Positions 1 through 9,293 of a stretch of 64,000 nt of DNA are shown piece by piece. The number at the start of each line of letters is the position of its first letter. The first letter of the stretch is position 1. The notes under the pieces were generated by a model. That model was not told the DNA's origin, did no database searches, and saw nothing but the letters and a program-made list of their open reading frames with translations. Both the position numbers and the translations under genes were made by a program. The stretch is from Croceivirga sp. (GTDB lineage Bacteria; Bacteroidota; Bacteroidia; Flavobacteriales; Flavobacteriaceae), in assembly GCA_028284935.1 (NCBI GenBank), contig JANQQQ010000008.1, positions 310,001 to 374,000 on the forward strand, read 5' to 3'.

Positions 1-717
1 TGGAAAGCTTTCGCGCAAAATCAATTTTTGGTTTTCTGCACGGTTGTGGTCTTCTTATTGGCTAGCGCCTATGGTGCCTATGCGTGGATGTCACAGGTTG
101 GTATTGACCAAGGGTATGCTCCTATTCAGCCTATTCATTACTCTCATAAAATCCATGCAGGGGACAATAAAATAGAATGTCAATATTGTCACTCTTCCGC
201 TAGGGTTTCCAAACATTCCGGTATCCCTTCACTAAATGTTTGTATGAATTGCCATAAGTCCATCTACGAATACCAGGGCAATCCTGAGGGTCCAAGTGCT
301 GAGGATTTGGCCAATGGATACACTAACGAATTCTACACGAACGAAATCAAGAAACTCTATAAAGCCGTTGGATGGGATGAGGAAAACCAGCGATATACTG
401 GGGAATCCCAGCCTGTGGAATGGGTAAGAATTCACAACCTTCCGGATTTTGCCTATTTTAATCATGCCCAGCACGTAACTGCCGGGAAGATTGAATGTCA
501 AACATGTCATGGTCCGGTTGAGGAAATGGAAATTATGTACCAGTACTCCCCATTGACTATGGGATGGTGCATCAACTGTCACCGTGAGACCGAGGTCCAA
601 GTGGCAGACAACGGATATTACAAAAAGATTCATGAAGAGCTGTCCAAAAAGTATGGAGTTGAGAAGTTGACGGCAGCCCAAATGGGAGGTTTGGAATGTG
701 GTAAATGCCACTATTAA
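1..717 (+). CDS. actA: Alternative complex III pentaheme cytochrome c subunit ActA (5' truncated by window)
   Basis: The reading frame is open from base 1, so the true start lies upstream of the window. Five CXXCH heme c motifs are visible (CQYCH, CMNCH, CQTCH, CINCH, CGKCH), which matches the pentaheme ActA of Alternative Complex III (quinol:cytochrome c oxidoreductase). A hydrophobic segment near the visible N-terminus looks like the membrane anchor, with the heme domain in the periplasm. ActA passes electrons from the quinol-oxidising core towards the monoheme ActE and the oxidase. It is followed after 29 bases by actB in the canonical act order, which fixes the assignment. Confidence 0.95.
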   Translation, partial: WKAFAQNQFLVFCTVVVFLLASAYGAYAWMSQVGIDQGYAPIQPIHYSHKIHAGDNKIECQYCHSSARVSKHSGIPSLNVCMNCHKSIYEYQGNPEGPSAEDLANGYTNEFYTNEIKKLYKAVGWDEENQRYTGESQPVEWVRIHNLPDFAYFNHAQHVTAGKIECQTCHGPVEEMEIMYQYSPLTMGWCINCHRETEVQVADNGYYKKIHEELSKKYGVEKLTAAQMGGLECGKCHY

Positions 718-746
718 TTTAATTGGAAGTTATTCTTTAGAGCTAT

Positions 747-3700
747 ATGGCATCAAACAAGAAATATTGGAAAAGTGAAGCGGAACTAAATCCGAACGAT
801 TCCATTGTTGAGACGCTAAAAGGGAATGAGTTTGTAGAACATATCCCCGTAGATGATTTTCTTGGGGATAAAGAGAACTTGGCGGACTCCAGTACTACCC
901 GAAGGGACTTTCTTAAATACGTAGGTTTCAGTACTGCAGCGGCCACGATGGCTGCTTGTGAGGGTCCCGTGCGTAAATCGGTTCCTTACGTAATTCAACC
1001 GGAGAATATTGTCCCTGGTGTAGCCAACTATTATGCGACCACCATTGCGGATGGTTATGATTTTGCGAGTATCTTGGTAAAGACGCGTGAGGGAAGGCCT
1101 ATACTCATAAAAAACAATGATAGGGCCTCCGTTCTCGGTGGGGCCAATGCACGTATAAATGCATCAGTCCTTTCCCTTTATGACAAGAAGAGGGTGCAGG
1201 GACCCATGGCCAATGGAGAGGCTATTGAATGGAATGTGCTGGATGCCACGGTAAAGGCCAAGTTGGCAGGATTACAGAATTCCGGTAAACAGGTTGCCCT
1301 TCTTACGCAAACCTACGCCAGTCCCTCAACCAAGAAACTGATTGGTGAGTTTTCCGAGAAATTTGGGAATGTCACTCATGTTACTTACGATGCCATTTCA
1401 GAGGATGCAGCCCTAAGCGCCTTTGAAGCCTCTTATGGTGAAAGGGCCTTGGCGGACTACGATTTCAGTAAAGCAGATTTAATCGTATCCTTCGCTGCTG
1501 ATTTCTTGGGAGATTGGAATGGTGGCGGATATGATTCAAGTTATGCCAAAGGGCGTATTCCAAAAAATGGAAAAATGTCCAGGCATATCCACCTTGAAGC
1601 AAACATGTCACTTACCGGGGCCAATGCGGATACTCGTATGCCAATGAAGCCATCGCAAATTAAAACGGCTTTGGCCAAATTGTATGGTAAATTGAATGGC
1701 AGTACCGTTGGTGGTGGAAGTTCAGATATTGATGGTGCTGTAGATGCCCTGGCTACTGAAATCAGAAAAGCAGGCCGGAAGGCCGTTGTAGTTTGTGGAC
1801 TGAACGATTTAGATGCACAAACGGTTACTTTAGCCATCAATACATTGCTTCAAAGTGAAGCTTTCGATGTTGAACGTCCTAGATATGTGCGTCAAGGTCA
1901 TAGTGCCTCAGTCAATACCTTGATTGCCAATATGAAGGCAGGGAGAATAGGTGCGCTACTAATTGATGGGGTGAATCCCGCCTACACCTTACCAAATGCT
2001 TCCGATTTCCTTGAAGGTCTCGGGAGTGTGGACCTTTCGGTATACTTCGCTTTTAATAATGATGAAACGGCAAATGCGGTGACCCATGTAGCTGCTGCTT
2101 CCCATTATTTGGAATCCTGGGGGGATGCAGAATTAAAGAAAGGTCATTTAAGCTTGCAACAGCCGGTAATTCGTGAATTATTCGATACAAGGCAGTTTCA
2201 ATCCTGTCTCCTGAATTGGATGGGCAGTGAGGTTGCATATCATGACTATGTTAAAGAAAACTGGACTACTTCCTTCTTAAATGGAGGGAATTGGAATAAA
2301 GCACTACAGGACGGAATCTACAAAATGTCGGATTCATCTGAGTCGGAGTCCGTTGAGGAAGCTGTGCAATCCAGTGAGGAGGAATCGGCCACTGAGGAAA
2401 TGACAGTTGCTTCATTGTCTTCGTCGTTACGCTCTTTGACAAGCGTTTCCGATGCTGGGATGGAGCTTGCCTTATATTCAAAAGTTGGCATGGGGGATGG
2501 AAAACAGGCCAATAACCCGTGGTTACAAGAGTTCCCCGATCCAATTACCCGGGTTTCTTGGGACAACTACATTACCGTCTCAAAAGCGGATGCCGAGGAA
2601 CTTGAATTGGAAAATTACAATGTGGCCAATGGCGGATTGGATGGAAGTTATGCCAACATAACCGTTGATGGAACTACATTGGAACGTGTGCCTGTAATCA
2701 TCCAGCCGGGTCAGGCAAAAGGTACTGTTGGCCTTTCGTTTGGGTACGGAAGAGAAGCAGGTATGCAGCAGGAAATGGCGACAGGTGTTAATGCATATGC
2801 GCTCTACAAAGATTTCAACGATGTGCAATCGGTTTCCGTTTCCAAAGCAGAGGGTATTCATGAGTTTGCATGTATCCAATTGCATAATACCTTAATGGGG
2901 CGTGGCGATATTATCAAGGAAACCACGCTGAATGAGTTTAATACGGAAGACCCCCATGTTTGGAACCCTGTTCCAGAAGTTTCACTGGATCACCAGGAAG
3001 TTCCCGCCACTACGGTAGATTTATGGGAAAGTTTTGATCGTTCCATTGGGCATCATTTTAACATGTCCATTGATTTGAATGCTTGTACTGGTTGTGGGGC
3101 CTGTGTCATTGCTTGTCATGCGGAAAACAATGTTCCCGTAGTTGGTAAGAATGAAATCCGGTTGTCACGAGACATGCATTGGTTGCGTATTGATAGATAT
3201 TATTCTTCCGAGGATACCTTTGGAGCCGATGTTGAAGAAAAGGATGCTGCTGAGGAAGGGTATAAGAATACGATGTTGGATTTGGAGAATCCCGCAACAA
3301 ATCCTCAGGTAGCTTTTCAACCCGTAATGTGTCAACATTGTAACCATGCGCCATGTGAAACGGTTTGTCCAGTAGCGGCAACCGCGCATAGTAGACAAGG
3401 GCACAACCATATGGCTTACAACCGTTGCGTAGGAACACGTTACTGTGCAAACAACTGCCCATACAAGGTTCGTAGATTCAATTGGTTCTTGTACAATAAC
3501 AACGACGAGTTCGATTACTACATGAATAATGACCTAGGTAAAATGGTGTTGAACCCTGACGTGAATGTTCGCTCAAGGGGTGTGATGGAAAAATGCTCTT
3601 GGTGTATCCAAATGACCCAAAAAACCATTTTGGATGCCAAGAAAGAAGGTCGTGAGGTGAAAGACGGGGAATTCCAAACGGCCTGCTCATCCGCATGTAG

Positions 3701-3854
3701 CAGTGGAGCGATAGTTTTCGGGGACGTTAACGATAAGGAAAGTAAAGTGGCCAAGTTGAAGAAAGATGATAGAATGTATCATTTATTGGAGCATGTGGGT
3801 ACACAACCTAATGTGTTCTATCATGTAAAAGTGAGAAATACCAACGAGGCATAA
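747..3854 (+). CDS. actB: Alternative complex III iron-sulfur subunit ActB (fused molybdopterin-like and FeS domains)
   Basis: This is a 1035-residue protein. Near residue 51 there is a twin-arginine motif (TRRDFLK), followed by a hydrophobic stretch ending TMAAC. This suggests Tat export and possible lipid attachment at Cys71. The middle resembles molybdopterin oxidoreductases, which in ActB bind no cofactor. The C-terminal part carries four cysteine groups: CTGCGACVIAC (about 779-789), CQHCNHAPCETVC (about 861-873), CVGTRYCANNC (about 893-903) and CSWC...CSSAC (about 949-985). In the third group a Thr replaces the usual second Cys, consistent with the one [3Fe-4S] and three [4Fe-4S] clusters known for this family. 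A Ser/Glu-rich linker lies near residue 530. Confidence 0.95.
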   Translation: MASNKKYWKSEAELNPNDSIVETLKGNEFVEHIPVDDFLGDKENLADSSTTRRDFLKYVGFSTAAATMAACEGPVRKSVPYVIQPENIVPGVANYYATTIADGYDFASILVKTREGRPILIKNNDRASVLGGANARINASVLSLYDKKRVQGPMANGEAIEWNVLDATVKAKLAGLQNSGKQVALLTQTYASPSTKKLIGEFSEKFGNVTHVTYDAISEDAALSAFEASYGERALADYDFSKADLIVSFAADFLGDWNGGGYDSSYAKGRIPKNGKMSRHIHLEANMSLTGANADTRMPMKPSQIKTALAKLYGKLNGSTVGGGSSDIDGAVDALATEIRKAGRKAVVVCGLNDLDAQTVTLAINTLLQSEAFDVERPRYVRQGHSASVNTLIANMKAGRIGALLIDGVNPAYTLPNASDFLEGLGSVDLSVYFAFNNDETANAVTHVAAASHYLESWGDAELKKGHLSLQQPVIRELFDTRQFQSCLLNWMGSEVAYHDYVKENWTTSFLNGGNWNKALQDGIYKMSDSSESESVEEAVQSSEEESATEEMTVASLSSSLRSLTSVSDAGMELALYSKVGMGDGKQANNPWLQEFPDPITRVSWDNYITVSKADAEELELENYNVANGGLDGSYANITVDGTTLERVPVIIQPGQAKGTVGLSFGYGREAGMQQEMATGVNAYALYKDFNDVQSVSVSKAEGIHEFACIQLHNTLMGRGDIIKETTLNEFNTEDPHVWNPVPEVSLDHQEVPATTVDLWESFDRSIGHHFNMSIDLNACTGCGACVIACHAENNVPVVGKNEIRLSRDMHWLRIDRYYSSEDTFGADVEEKDAAEEGYKNTMLDLENPATNPQVAFQPVMCQHCNHAPCETVCPVAATAHSRQGHNHMAYNRCVGTRYCANNCPYKVRRFNWFLYNNNDEFDYYMNNDLGKMVLNPDVNVRSRGVMEKCSWCIQMTQKTILDAKKEGREVKDGEFQTACSSACSSGAIVFGDVNDKESKVAKLKKDDRMYHLLEHVGTQPNVFYHVKVRNTNEA

Positions 3855-3879
3855 CCAATAAAAATCAGAATACGCTAAT

Positions 3880-5619
3880 ATGGCATCGCATTACGAAGCA
3901 CCTATACGTAAACCCTTGGTACTGGGAGATAAAGGCTACCACAACGTTTCTGTGGATATTGCCAGGCCGGTGGAAGGTAAGGCCAATAAGCAATGGTGGA
4001 TTGTTTTTTCCATTGCATTGGTTGCATTCTTATGGGGATTGGGTTGTATCATTTATACCATATCAACTGGAATTGGTGTTTGGGGACTCAACAAGACCGT
4101 AAACTGGGCTTGGGATATTACCAACTTTGTATGGTGGGTAGGTATTGGTCATGCAGGAACCTTGATTTCTGCCGTACTTTTATTGTTCCGTCAAAAATGG
4201 CGTATGGCCATTAACCGTTCTGCTGAGGCCATGACGATTTTCTCGGTGATTCAGGCAGGATTGTTCCCCATTATTCACATGGGACGCCCGTGGTTGGCGT
4301 ACTGGGTATTACCTATTCCCAACCAATTTGGTTCTCTATGGGTCAACTTTAATTCTCCGCTACTTTGGGATGTATTTGCGATTTCTACCTATCTCTCAGT
4401 GTCCCTAGTATTTTGGTGGACTGGGTTATTGCCGGATTTTGCGATGATTCGGGATAGGGCAGTTAAGCCGTTTCAAAAGAAAATTTATAGCCTATTGAGT
4501 TTTGGCTGGACGGGTCGTGCCAAGGATTGGCAGCGATTTGAAGAAGTTTCCCTGGTATTGGCCGGTTTGGCAACCCCTCTTGTACTTTCCGTACATACTA
4601 TCGTGTCATTTGACTTTGCCACTTCGGTTATTCCAGGATGGCACACGACCATTTTCCCTCCGTATTTTGTTGCTGGAGCGATTTTCTCTGGGTTTGCCAT
4701 GGTACAGACACTCTTGATTATCATGCGTAAGGTATGTAATCTGGAGGCGTACATTACCGTGCAACACATTGAGTTGATGAACATTGTAATTATGATTACA
4801 GGTTCCATTGTGGGTTGTGCCTATATCACGGAGTTATTTATTGCTTGGTATTCGGGTGTGGAATATGAACAATATGCCTTCCTTAATCGTGCCACGGGAC
4901 CTTATTGGTGGGCCTACTGGTCCATGATGACCTGCAACGTTTTCTCCCCACAATTCATGTGGTTCAAAAAATTACGTACGAGTATCATGTTCTCGTTCTT
5001 TATTTCCATTGTGGTAAATATTGGAATGTGGTTTGAGCGATTCGTGATTATCGTTACATCCCTGCACAGGGATTACCTTCCCTCCTCATGGACAATGTTC
5101 TCGCCAACATTCGTTGATATTGGTATTTTTATTGGAACAATCGGATTCTTCTTTGTGCTCTTCCTATTGTATTCAAGAACATTCCCGGTTATTGCACAAG
5201 CTGAGGTAAAATCCATTTTAAAATCATCTGGAGAAAAATTTAAGGCCCTTAGGGATGCAGGTAAACCCTTGTATGCCATGCCAGCAAGAGGTAAGATTGT
5301 GGAAGTGGATATGAATGAAACGGAAGTTCATGATGCTCCAGTTCCTGAAATGGCTCCGGCTGGTGCTTCAATCGGAAAACTTTTGTCGAGTATTGGAAGT
5401 TTTGATTCTTCGAGCCAGACCCCGGACGATTTAAAGAAGGTTAAGGGAATAGGCCCCCTTATGGAAAAGACATTGAATAAGATTGGTATCTTCTCTTTCT
5501 TGCAAGTAAGTAAGATGACCGAAAGCGAATACAATTTGTTGGATTCCATCACAGGTTCGTTCCCAGGTAGGGCACAACGTGATGATTGGGCAGGACAAGC
5601 TAAAAAAATGATAAACTAA
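3880..5619 (+). CDS. actC: Alternative complex III NrfD-like membrane subunit ActC with C-terminal helix-hairpin-helix domain
   Basis: This is a polytopic NrfD/PsrC family protein. About ten hydrophobic segments fill roughly residues 45-440, and it is the likely quinol-binding and proton-translocating subunit of Alternative Complex III. It starts MASHYEAPIRKPLV and lies 25 bases after actB. It is long for the family at 579 residues because of an extra C-terminal cytoplasmic tail. After a Pro/Ala-rich linker (about 485-505), residues about 515-579 contain DDLKKVKGIGPLMEKTLNK and end GRAQRDDWAGQAKKM. That looks like a helix-hairpin-helix type domain of the kind I recall at the C-terminus of some NuoE proteins. 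The role of the tail is unknown. Confidence 0.93.
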   Translation: MASHYEAPIRKPLVLGDKGYHNVSVDIARPVEGKANKQWWIVFSIALVAFLWGLGCIIYTISTGIGVWGLNKTVNWAWDITNFVWWVGIGHAGTLISAVLLLFRQKWRMAINRSAEAMTIFSVIQAGLFPIIHMGRPWLAYWVLPIPNQFGSLWVNFNSPLLWDVFAISTYLSVSLVFWWTGLLPDFAMIRDRAVKPFQKKIYSLLSFGWTGRAKDWQRFEEVSLVLAGLATPLVLSVHTIVSFDFATSVIPGWHTTIFPPYFVAGAIFSGFAMVQTLLIIMRKVCNLEAYITVQHIELMNIVIMITGSIVGCAYITELFIAWYSGVEYEQYAFLNRATGPYWWAYWSMMTCNVFSPQFMWFKKLRTSIMFSFFISIVVNIGMWFERFVIIVTSLHRDYLPSSWTMFSPTFVDIGIFIGTIGFFFVLFLLYSRTFPVIAQAEVKSILKSSGEKFKALRDAGKPLYAMPARGKIVEVDMNETEVHDAPVPEMAPAGASIGKLLSSIGSFDSSSQTPDDLKKVKGIGPLMEKTLNKIGIFSFLQVSKMTESEYNLLDSITGSFPGRAQRDDWAGQAKKMIN

Positions 5620-5629
5620 GATCAGGCAA

Positions 5630-6151
5630 ATGGCATCAACCGTATTTAGGGCATTGTATGATGATGATGACATCCTTATGCACGCTGTAAAAAAATTGCG
5701 TTCAGAAAAATATCATATAGAAGAGGTGTATACCCCCTTTCCAGTGCATGGTTTGGACAAGGCCATGGGCTTAGCGGATACTAGAATTGCGATAACTTCA
5801 TTTATGTACGGCTGTTTGGGATTGGCAGTGGCGATTACCATGATGAATTATATCATGATACAAGATTGGCCCCAGGATATTGGAGGGAAACCCAGTTTCA
5901 GTTACCTGGAAAACATGCCTGCTTTTGTACCTATTATGTTTGAGATGACCGTATTCTTTGCGGCGCATTTAATGGTAATTACGTTTTATTTGCGAAGCAA
6001 AATGTGGCCGTTCAAAAAAGCCGAAAATCCGGATATCAGAACAACGGATGCCCATTTTTTGGTAGAGGTTTCCGTTGGTGAGGACGAAGAAGCATTAAAA
6101 GAATTGCTATTGGACACCGGTGCTGTGGAAGTGCAGGTGCCAAAAAAGTAA
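5630..6151 (+). CDS. actD: Alternative complex III subunit ActD (DUF3341)
   Basis: This 173-residue protein has two central hydrophobic helices, roughly residues 57-80 and 103-127, flanked by soluble ends. That is the layout of DUF3341/ActD, a small membrane subunit of Alternative Complex III. It starts 10 bases after actC stops and ends 4 bases before the actE start codon, so it is clearly co-transcribed. The N-terminal soluble part (YHIEEVYTPFPVHGLD) is the typical family signature. ActD carries no cofactor; in known complexes it packs beside the NrfD-like subunits. Confidence 0.92.
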   Translation: MASTVFRALYDDDDILMHAVKKLRSEKYHIEEVYTPFPVHGLDKAMGLADTRIAITSFMYGCLGLAVAITMMNYIMIQDWPQDIGGKPSFSYLENMPAFVPIMFEMTVFFAAHLMVITFYLRSKMWPFKKAENPDIRTTDAHFLVEVSVGEDEEALKELLLDTGAVEVQVPKK

Positions 6152-6155
6152 GACT

Positions 6156-6728
6156 ATGATAAAAAGTATTTCAAAAATCGGGTTGATGGTTTTGCTCCTT
6201 GTTGGCGTAACCTCTTGTTTTGACGAAAGTCAGCCCAATTATCAGTACATGCCAAATATGTACGAGCCTGTTGGTTATGAAACCTATCAGGCTACTGACA
6301 GTGGTCTTTTCCCTCAGAGTACGGCGGCCATGGTTCCTGTTGAGGGGACGGTTTCAAGGAATTGGCTTCCTTATGAATATGACAATTCCATTGAAGGGAA
6401 GGAACTCGCTAGGGTACAGCTAAGCCCACTCGATTCTTTGAACAGGGAAGAAAATTTGGCCAAGGGAAAAGAGCTCTATGATGTGTATTGCGCCATTTGT
6501 CATGGTAACAAGGGAGCCGGACAGGGTACTTTAGTGAAACGCGAGAAAATTTTGGGTGTGCCAAGCTATGCAGATGTTGCACGTAACATCACCGTTGGTA
6601 GTACCTATCATACCATGTATTACGGTTTGAATTCCATGGGTTCCTATACCTCCCAGTTCAGTACTGAAGAGGAAATGTGGCAGGTGGCAGAATACGTGAT
6701 GCAATTAAAAGAAGACCTATCCAAATAA
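6156..6728 (+). CDS. actE: Alternative complex III monoheme cytochrome c lipoprotein ActE
   Basis: I place the start at ATG 6156. The frame opens further upstream inside actD, but from 6156 the protein begins with a clean lipoprotein signal (MIKSISKIGLMVLLLVGVTS followed by Cys). This gives 190 residues. One heme motif, CAICH, lies near residue 111, and a Met-containing region follows as a possible axial ligand. As the monoheme ActE of Alternative Complex III, it would sit in the periplasm and hand electrons to cytochrome c oxidase. Spacing to actD is 4 bases and to actF 9 bases. Confidence 0.93.
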   Translation: MIKSISKIGLMVLLLVGVTSCFDESQPNYQYMPNMYEPVGYETYQATDSGLFPQSTAAMVPVEGTVSRNWLPYEYDNSIEGKELARVQLSPLDSLNREENLAKGKELYDVYCAICHGNKGAGQGTLVKREKILGVPSYADVARNITVGSTYHTMYYGLNSMGSYTSQFSTEEEMWQVAEYVMQLKEDLSK

Positions 6729-6737
6729 GTAGTAGGA

Positions 6738-8099
6738 ATGAAATATACCTTTTCAAATAGATTAAAAATTGGTTCGTTCATAGCGATGGGACTTGGGCTT
6801 TTAATGCTCGCATACGGATTTATATCTACGCCCTCGACCCCTGAAGAAGCAGTAGCCATGGTAGCAGCTGCCCATGACCATGGGCATGGGCATGGGGGGC
6901 ATGGTGAGGAAGCTGGACATGGCGATTCACATGGAGTTACTTCACATGGCGAAGGACATGGGGAACACGCCAGTCATGATGAAGGACATGGTGCTTCACA
7001 TGCCGAACATGTGTATCATCAATTGAAGAACCGACCTTGGTCTGCATTGTATGTGGCTGCCTTCTTCTTTTTTATGATTTCCCTAGGGGTTTTGGCTTTT
7101 TATGCGGTGCAGCGAGCGGCGCAAGCAGGGTGGTCCCCTTTATTGTTTAGGGTGATGGAAGGCATCACTGCTTATTTGGTGCCCGGCGGTATCATCGTTT
7201 TTGTCATCTTGGTTCTTTCCGTACTCCATTTTAACCATCTTTTTGTATGGATGGATGCTGATGTGGTGGCGCATGACAAATTGTTGCAAGGCAAGCAGGG
7301 TTATTTGAATCCTACTTTCTTTTTGATACGCGCAGTCATCTTCTTGGGAGGTTGGATTGCCTACAGGCAATATTCAAGAAAGCTTTCATTGGAGCAGGAG
7401 CAGTCTGATGATAATTCAAAGTTCAAACTCAACTTCAGAATTTCCGCGGCATTCTTGGTGTTTTATTTGATTTCCGAATCCATGATGTCTTGGGATTGGA
7501 TCATGAGCCTTGACCCGCACTGGTTCAGTACCTTATTTGGATGGTATGTCTTTGCCAGTATGTTTGTTTCAGGAATAACCGTCATTGCCATGGTCATTAT
7601 TTACTTAAAGTCGAAAGGCCTTTTGGAGCAGATAAATGATAGCCATATTCACGATTTAGCCAAGTTTATGTTCGGTATCAGTATCTTCTGGACGTATCTA
7701 TGGTTCAGCCAATTTATGTTGATTTGGTATGCGAACATCCCTGAAGAGGTTACGTATTTTGTGACAAGGATTGAGCACTACAAGTTACCTTTCTTCGGTA
7801 TGTTGGCCTTGAACTTTATTTTCCCATTATTGATTTTAATGAACAGTGATTACAAGCGGGTAAACTGGTTTGTAATTATGGCTGGTATCATCATTTTGTT
7901 TGGTCACTATATGGATGTATTCAATATGGTCATGCCGGCAACCGTAGGCGAAAATTGGCATCTGGGAATACCGGAGATTGGCGGAATTTTGTTCTTTGGA
8001 GGACTGTTTATATACTGGGTGTTCAATGCACTGACCAAAGAAGATTTGGTGCCAAAACGAAACCCATTTATTGAAGAAAGCCGACAGTTTCATTACTAA
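6738..8099 (+). CDS. actF: Alternative complex III NrfD-like membrane subunit ActF with His-rich loop
   Basis: This 453-residue polytopic membrane protein is the second NrfD-related subunit of Alternative Complex III. The first transmembrane helix spans about residues 11-30. Between it and the next helix (about 105-125) lies an unusual His/Gly-rich stretch at about 45-93, with many HGHG and GHGE repeats that could bind metal. Further helices follow, including the signature SESMMSWDWIMSLDPHWF. It is the last act gene, 17 bases ahead of the oxidase subunit II gene, so reductase and oxidase are expressed together. Confidence 0.93.
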   Translation: MKYTFSNRLKIGSFIAMGLGLLMLAYGFISTPSTPEEAVAMVAAAHDHGHGHGGHGEEAGHGDSHGVTSHGEGHGEHASHDEGHGASHAEHVYHQLKNRPWSALYVAAFFFFMISLGVLAFYAVQRAAQAGWSPLLFRVMEGITAYLVPGGIIVFVILVLSVLHFNHLFVWMDADVVAHDKLLQGKQGYLNPTFFLIRAVIFLGGWIAYRQYSRKLSLEQEQSDDNSKFKLNFRISAAFLVFYLISESMMSWDWIMSLDPHWFSTLFGWYVFASMFVSGITVIAMVIIYLKSKGLLEQINDSHIHDLAKFMFGISIFWTYLWFSQFMLIWYANIPEEVTYFVTRIEHYKLPFFGMLALNFIFPLLILMNSDYKRVNWFVIMAGIIILFGHYMDVFNMVMPATVGENWHLGIPEIGGILFFGGLFIYWVFNALTKEDLVPKRNPFIEESRQFHY

Positions 8100-8116
8100 A
8101 AAGTAGAAGTTAAGAA

Positions 8117-9250
8117 ATGACGACATTATTGATATTGACAGTTCTAGTTTTAGTGGCCATTGCCATTTGGCAAATTGGGAAGATTTTTGAATTGTCCCAG
8201 ATGGGTAAGGAAATGTCTACCGCTGAAATTGCGGATGATTCGGATAACCAAAACAACGGTTATCTTCTTTTTGGGTTTCTCATCTTTATTTATGGAATTA
8301 CCATTTTTAGTTTTGCGAAATATAGCAAGGTATTATTACCGGTGGCCGCCTCAGAGCACGGCCCGGATTATGATACGTTAATGTGGGTGTCTTTCGCGGT
8401 AATATTTGTTGTACAGACCCTGACCCAGGCTTTATTGCATTACTTCGGTTATAAATATCGAGGCAAGAAAGGAAAAAAGGCACTTTTTTACGCGGACAAC
8501 GATAGATTGGAATTCATTTGGACCATTATTCCTGTAATCGTGTTGGCGGGTTTAATCATCTCTGGACTGTACTATTGGACGGAAATCATGGATGTGAATG
8601 AAGAGGATGACCCCTTGATTGTTGAGCTTTACGCCCAACAATTTAATTGGACGGCACGCTATGGCGGTCAAGACAATGTGTTGGGAGATGCCAGTGTGAG
8701 GCTTATTGACATTAACAGGGCCAATGTTCTTGGTTTGGATGAATCCGATCCCAATGCATCTGACGATGTTATCGTAAAAGAGTTATACCTACCGGTTGGC
8801 AGAAAGGTGAATTTTTATATGAGGTCACAAGACGTGCTTCATTCTGCCTACATGCCACACTTTAGGGCGCAGATGAACTGCGTTCCCGGGATGATAACCC
8901 AATTTTCCTTCACCCCGACCATTACCACGGAAGAAATGAGGCTAAACCCAGATGTGGTGGATAAAGTAAAGCGGACTAATCAATTAAGGGCACAATGGGC
9001 CGCAGAAGGGCGACCAAATTCCGACCCTTGGGAATTTGATTATGTGTTACTTTGTAATAAAATTTGCGGTAAATCACACTATAACATGCAAATGAAGATT
9101 ATTGTGGTTACCGAAGACGAATACAATGATTGGATGGCGGAACAAAAAACGTTTACGCAAACACTTTTGGCCGCCAACGGAAGTGAATCGATACCCCCAA
9201 ATGAGGATAAACAAGAATTAACGGAAATTGTTGCCGTAAATCAACAATAA
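8117..9250 (+). CDS. coxB: Cytochrome c oxidase subunit II (CuA subunit)
   Basis: This 377-residue subunit carries the CuA electron-entry centre. There is an N-terminal hydrophobic segment, then two more helices near residues 85-105 and 130-155, then the periplasmic cupredoxin domain. The CuA ligands are visible: His in VLHSAYMPHF and the C-terminal set CNKICGKSHYNM at about residues 313-324, i.e. Cys, Cys, His and Met in correct spacing. Where many family members have Glu between the two Cys, this protein has Lys (C-N-K-I-C). I believe that is common in Bacteroidota. It has no fused cytochrome c domain, as expected if ActE is the donor. Confidence 0.95.
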   Translation: MTTLLILTVLVLVAIAIWQIGKIFELSQMGKEMSTAEIADDSDNQNNGYLLFGFLIFIYGITIFSFAKYSKVLLPVAASEHGPDYDTLMWVSFAVIFVVQTLTQALLHYFGYKYRGKKGKKALFYADNDRLEFIWTIIPVIVLAGLIISGLYYWTEIMDVNEEDDPLIVELYAQQFNWTARYGGQDNVLGDASVRLIDINRANVLGLDESDPNASDDVIVKELYLPVGRKVNFYMRSQDVLHSAYMPHFRAQMNCVPGMITQFSFTPTITTEEMRLNPDVVDKVKRTNQLRAQWAAEGRPNSDPWEFDYVLLCNKICGKSHYNMQMKIIVVTEDEYNDWMAEQKTFTQTLLAANGSESIPPNEDKQELTEIVAVNQQ

Positions 9251-9293
9251 CAATTGCTAGAAAAGGAAATACGAACAAAAAATTAATTGGATT

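Noticed and set aside
6120-6155. Upstream extension of actE into actD
   Set aside because: The extension would add a non-signal peptide before a clean lipoprotein signal at ATG 6156, so the downstream start is chosen.
6880-7015. Short recurring CATGG/GGACATG units that look like a small tandem repeat array
   Set aside because: They encode the in-frame His/Gly-rich loop of ActF. There are no spacers of constant length, so it is not CRISPR, and no mobile element features are present.
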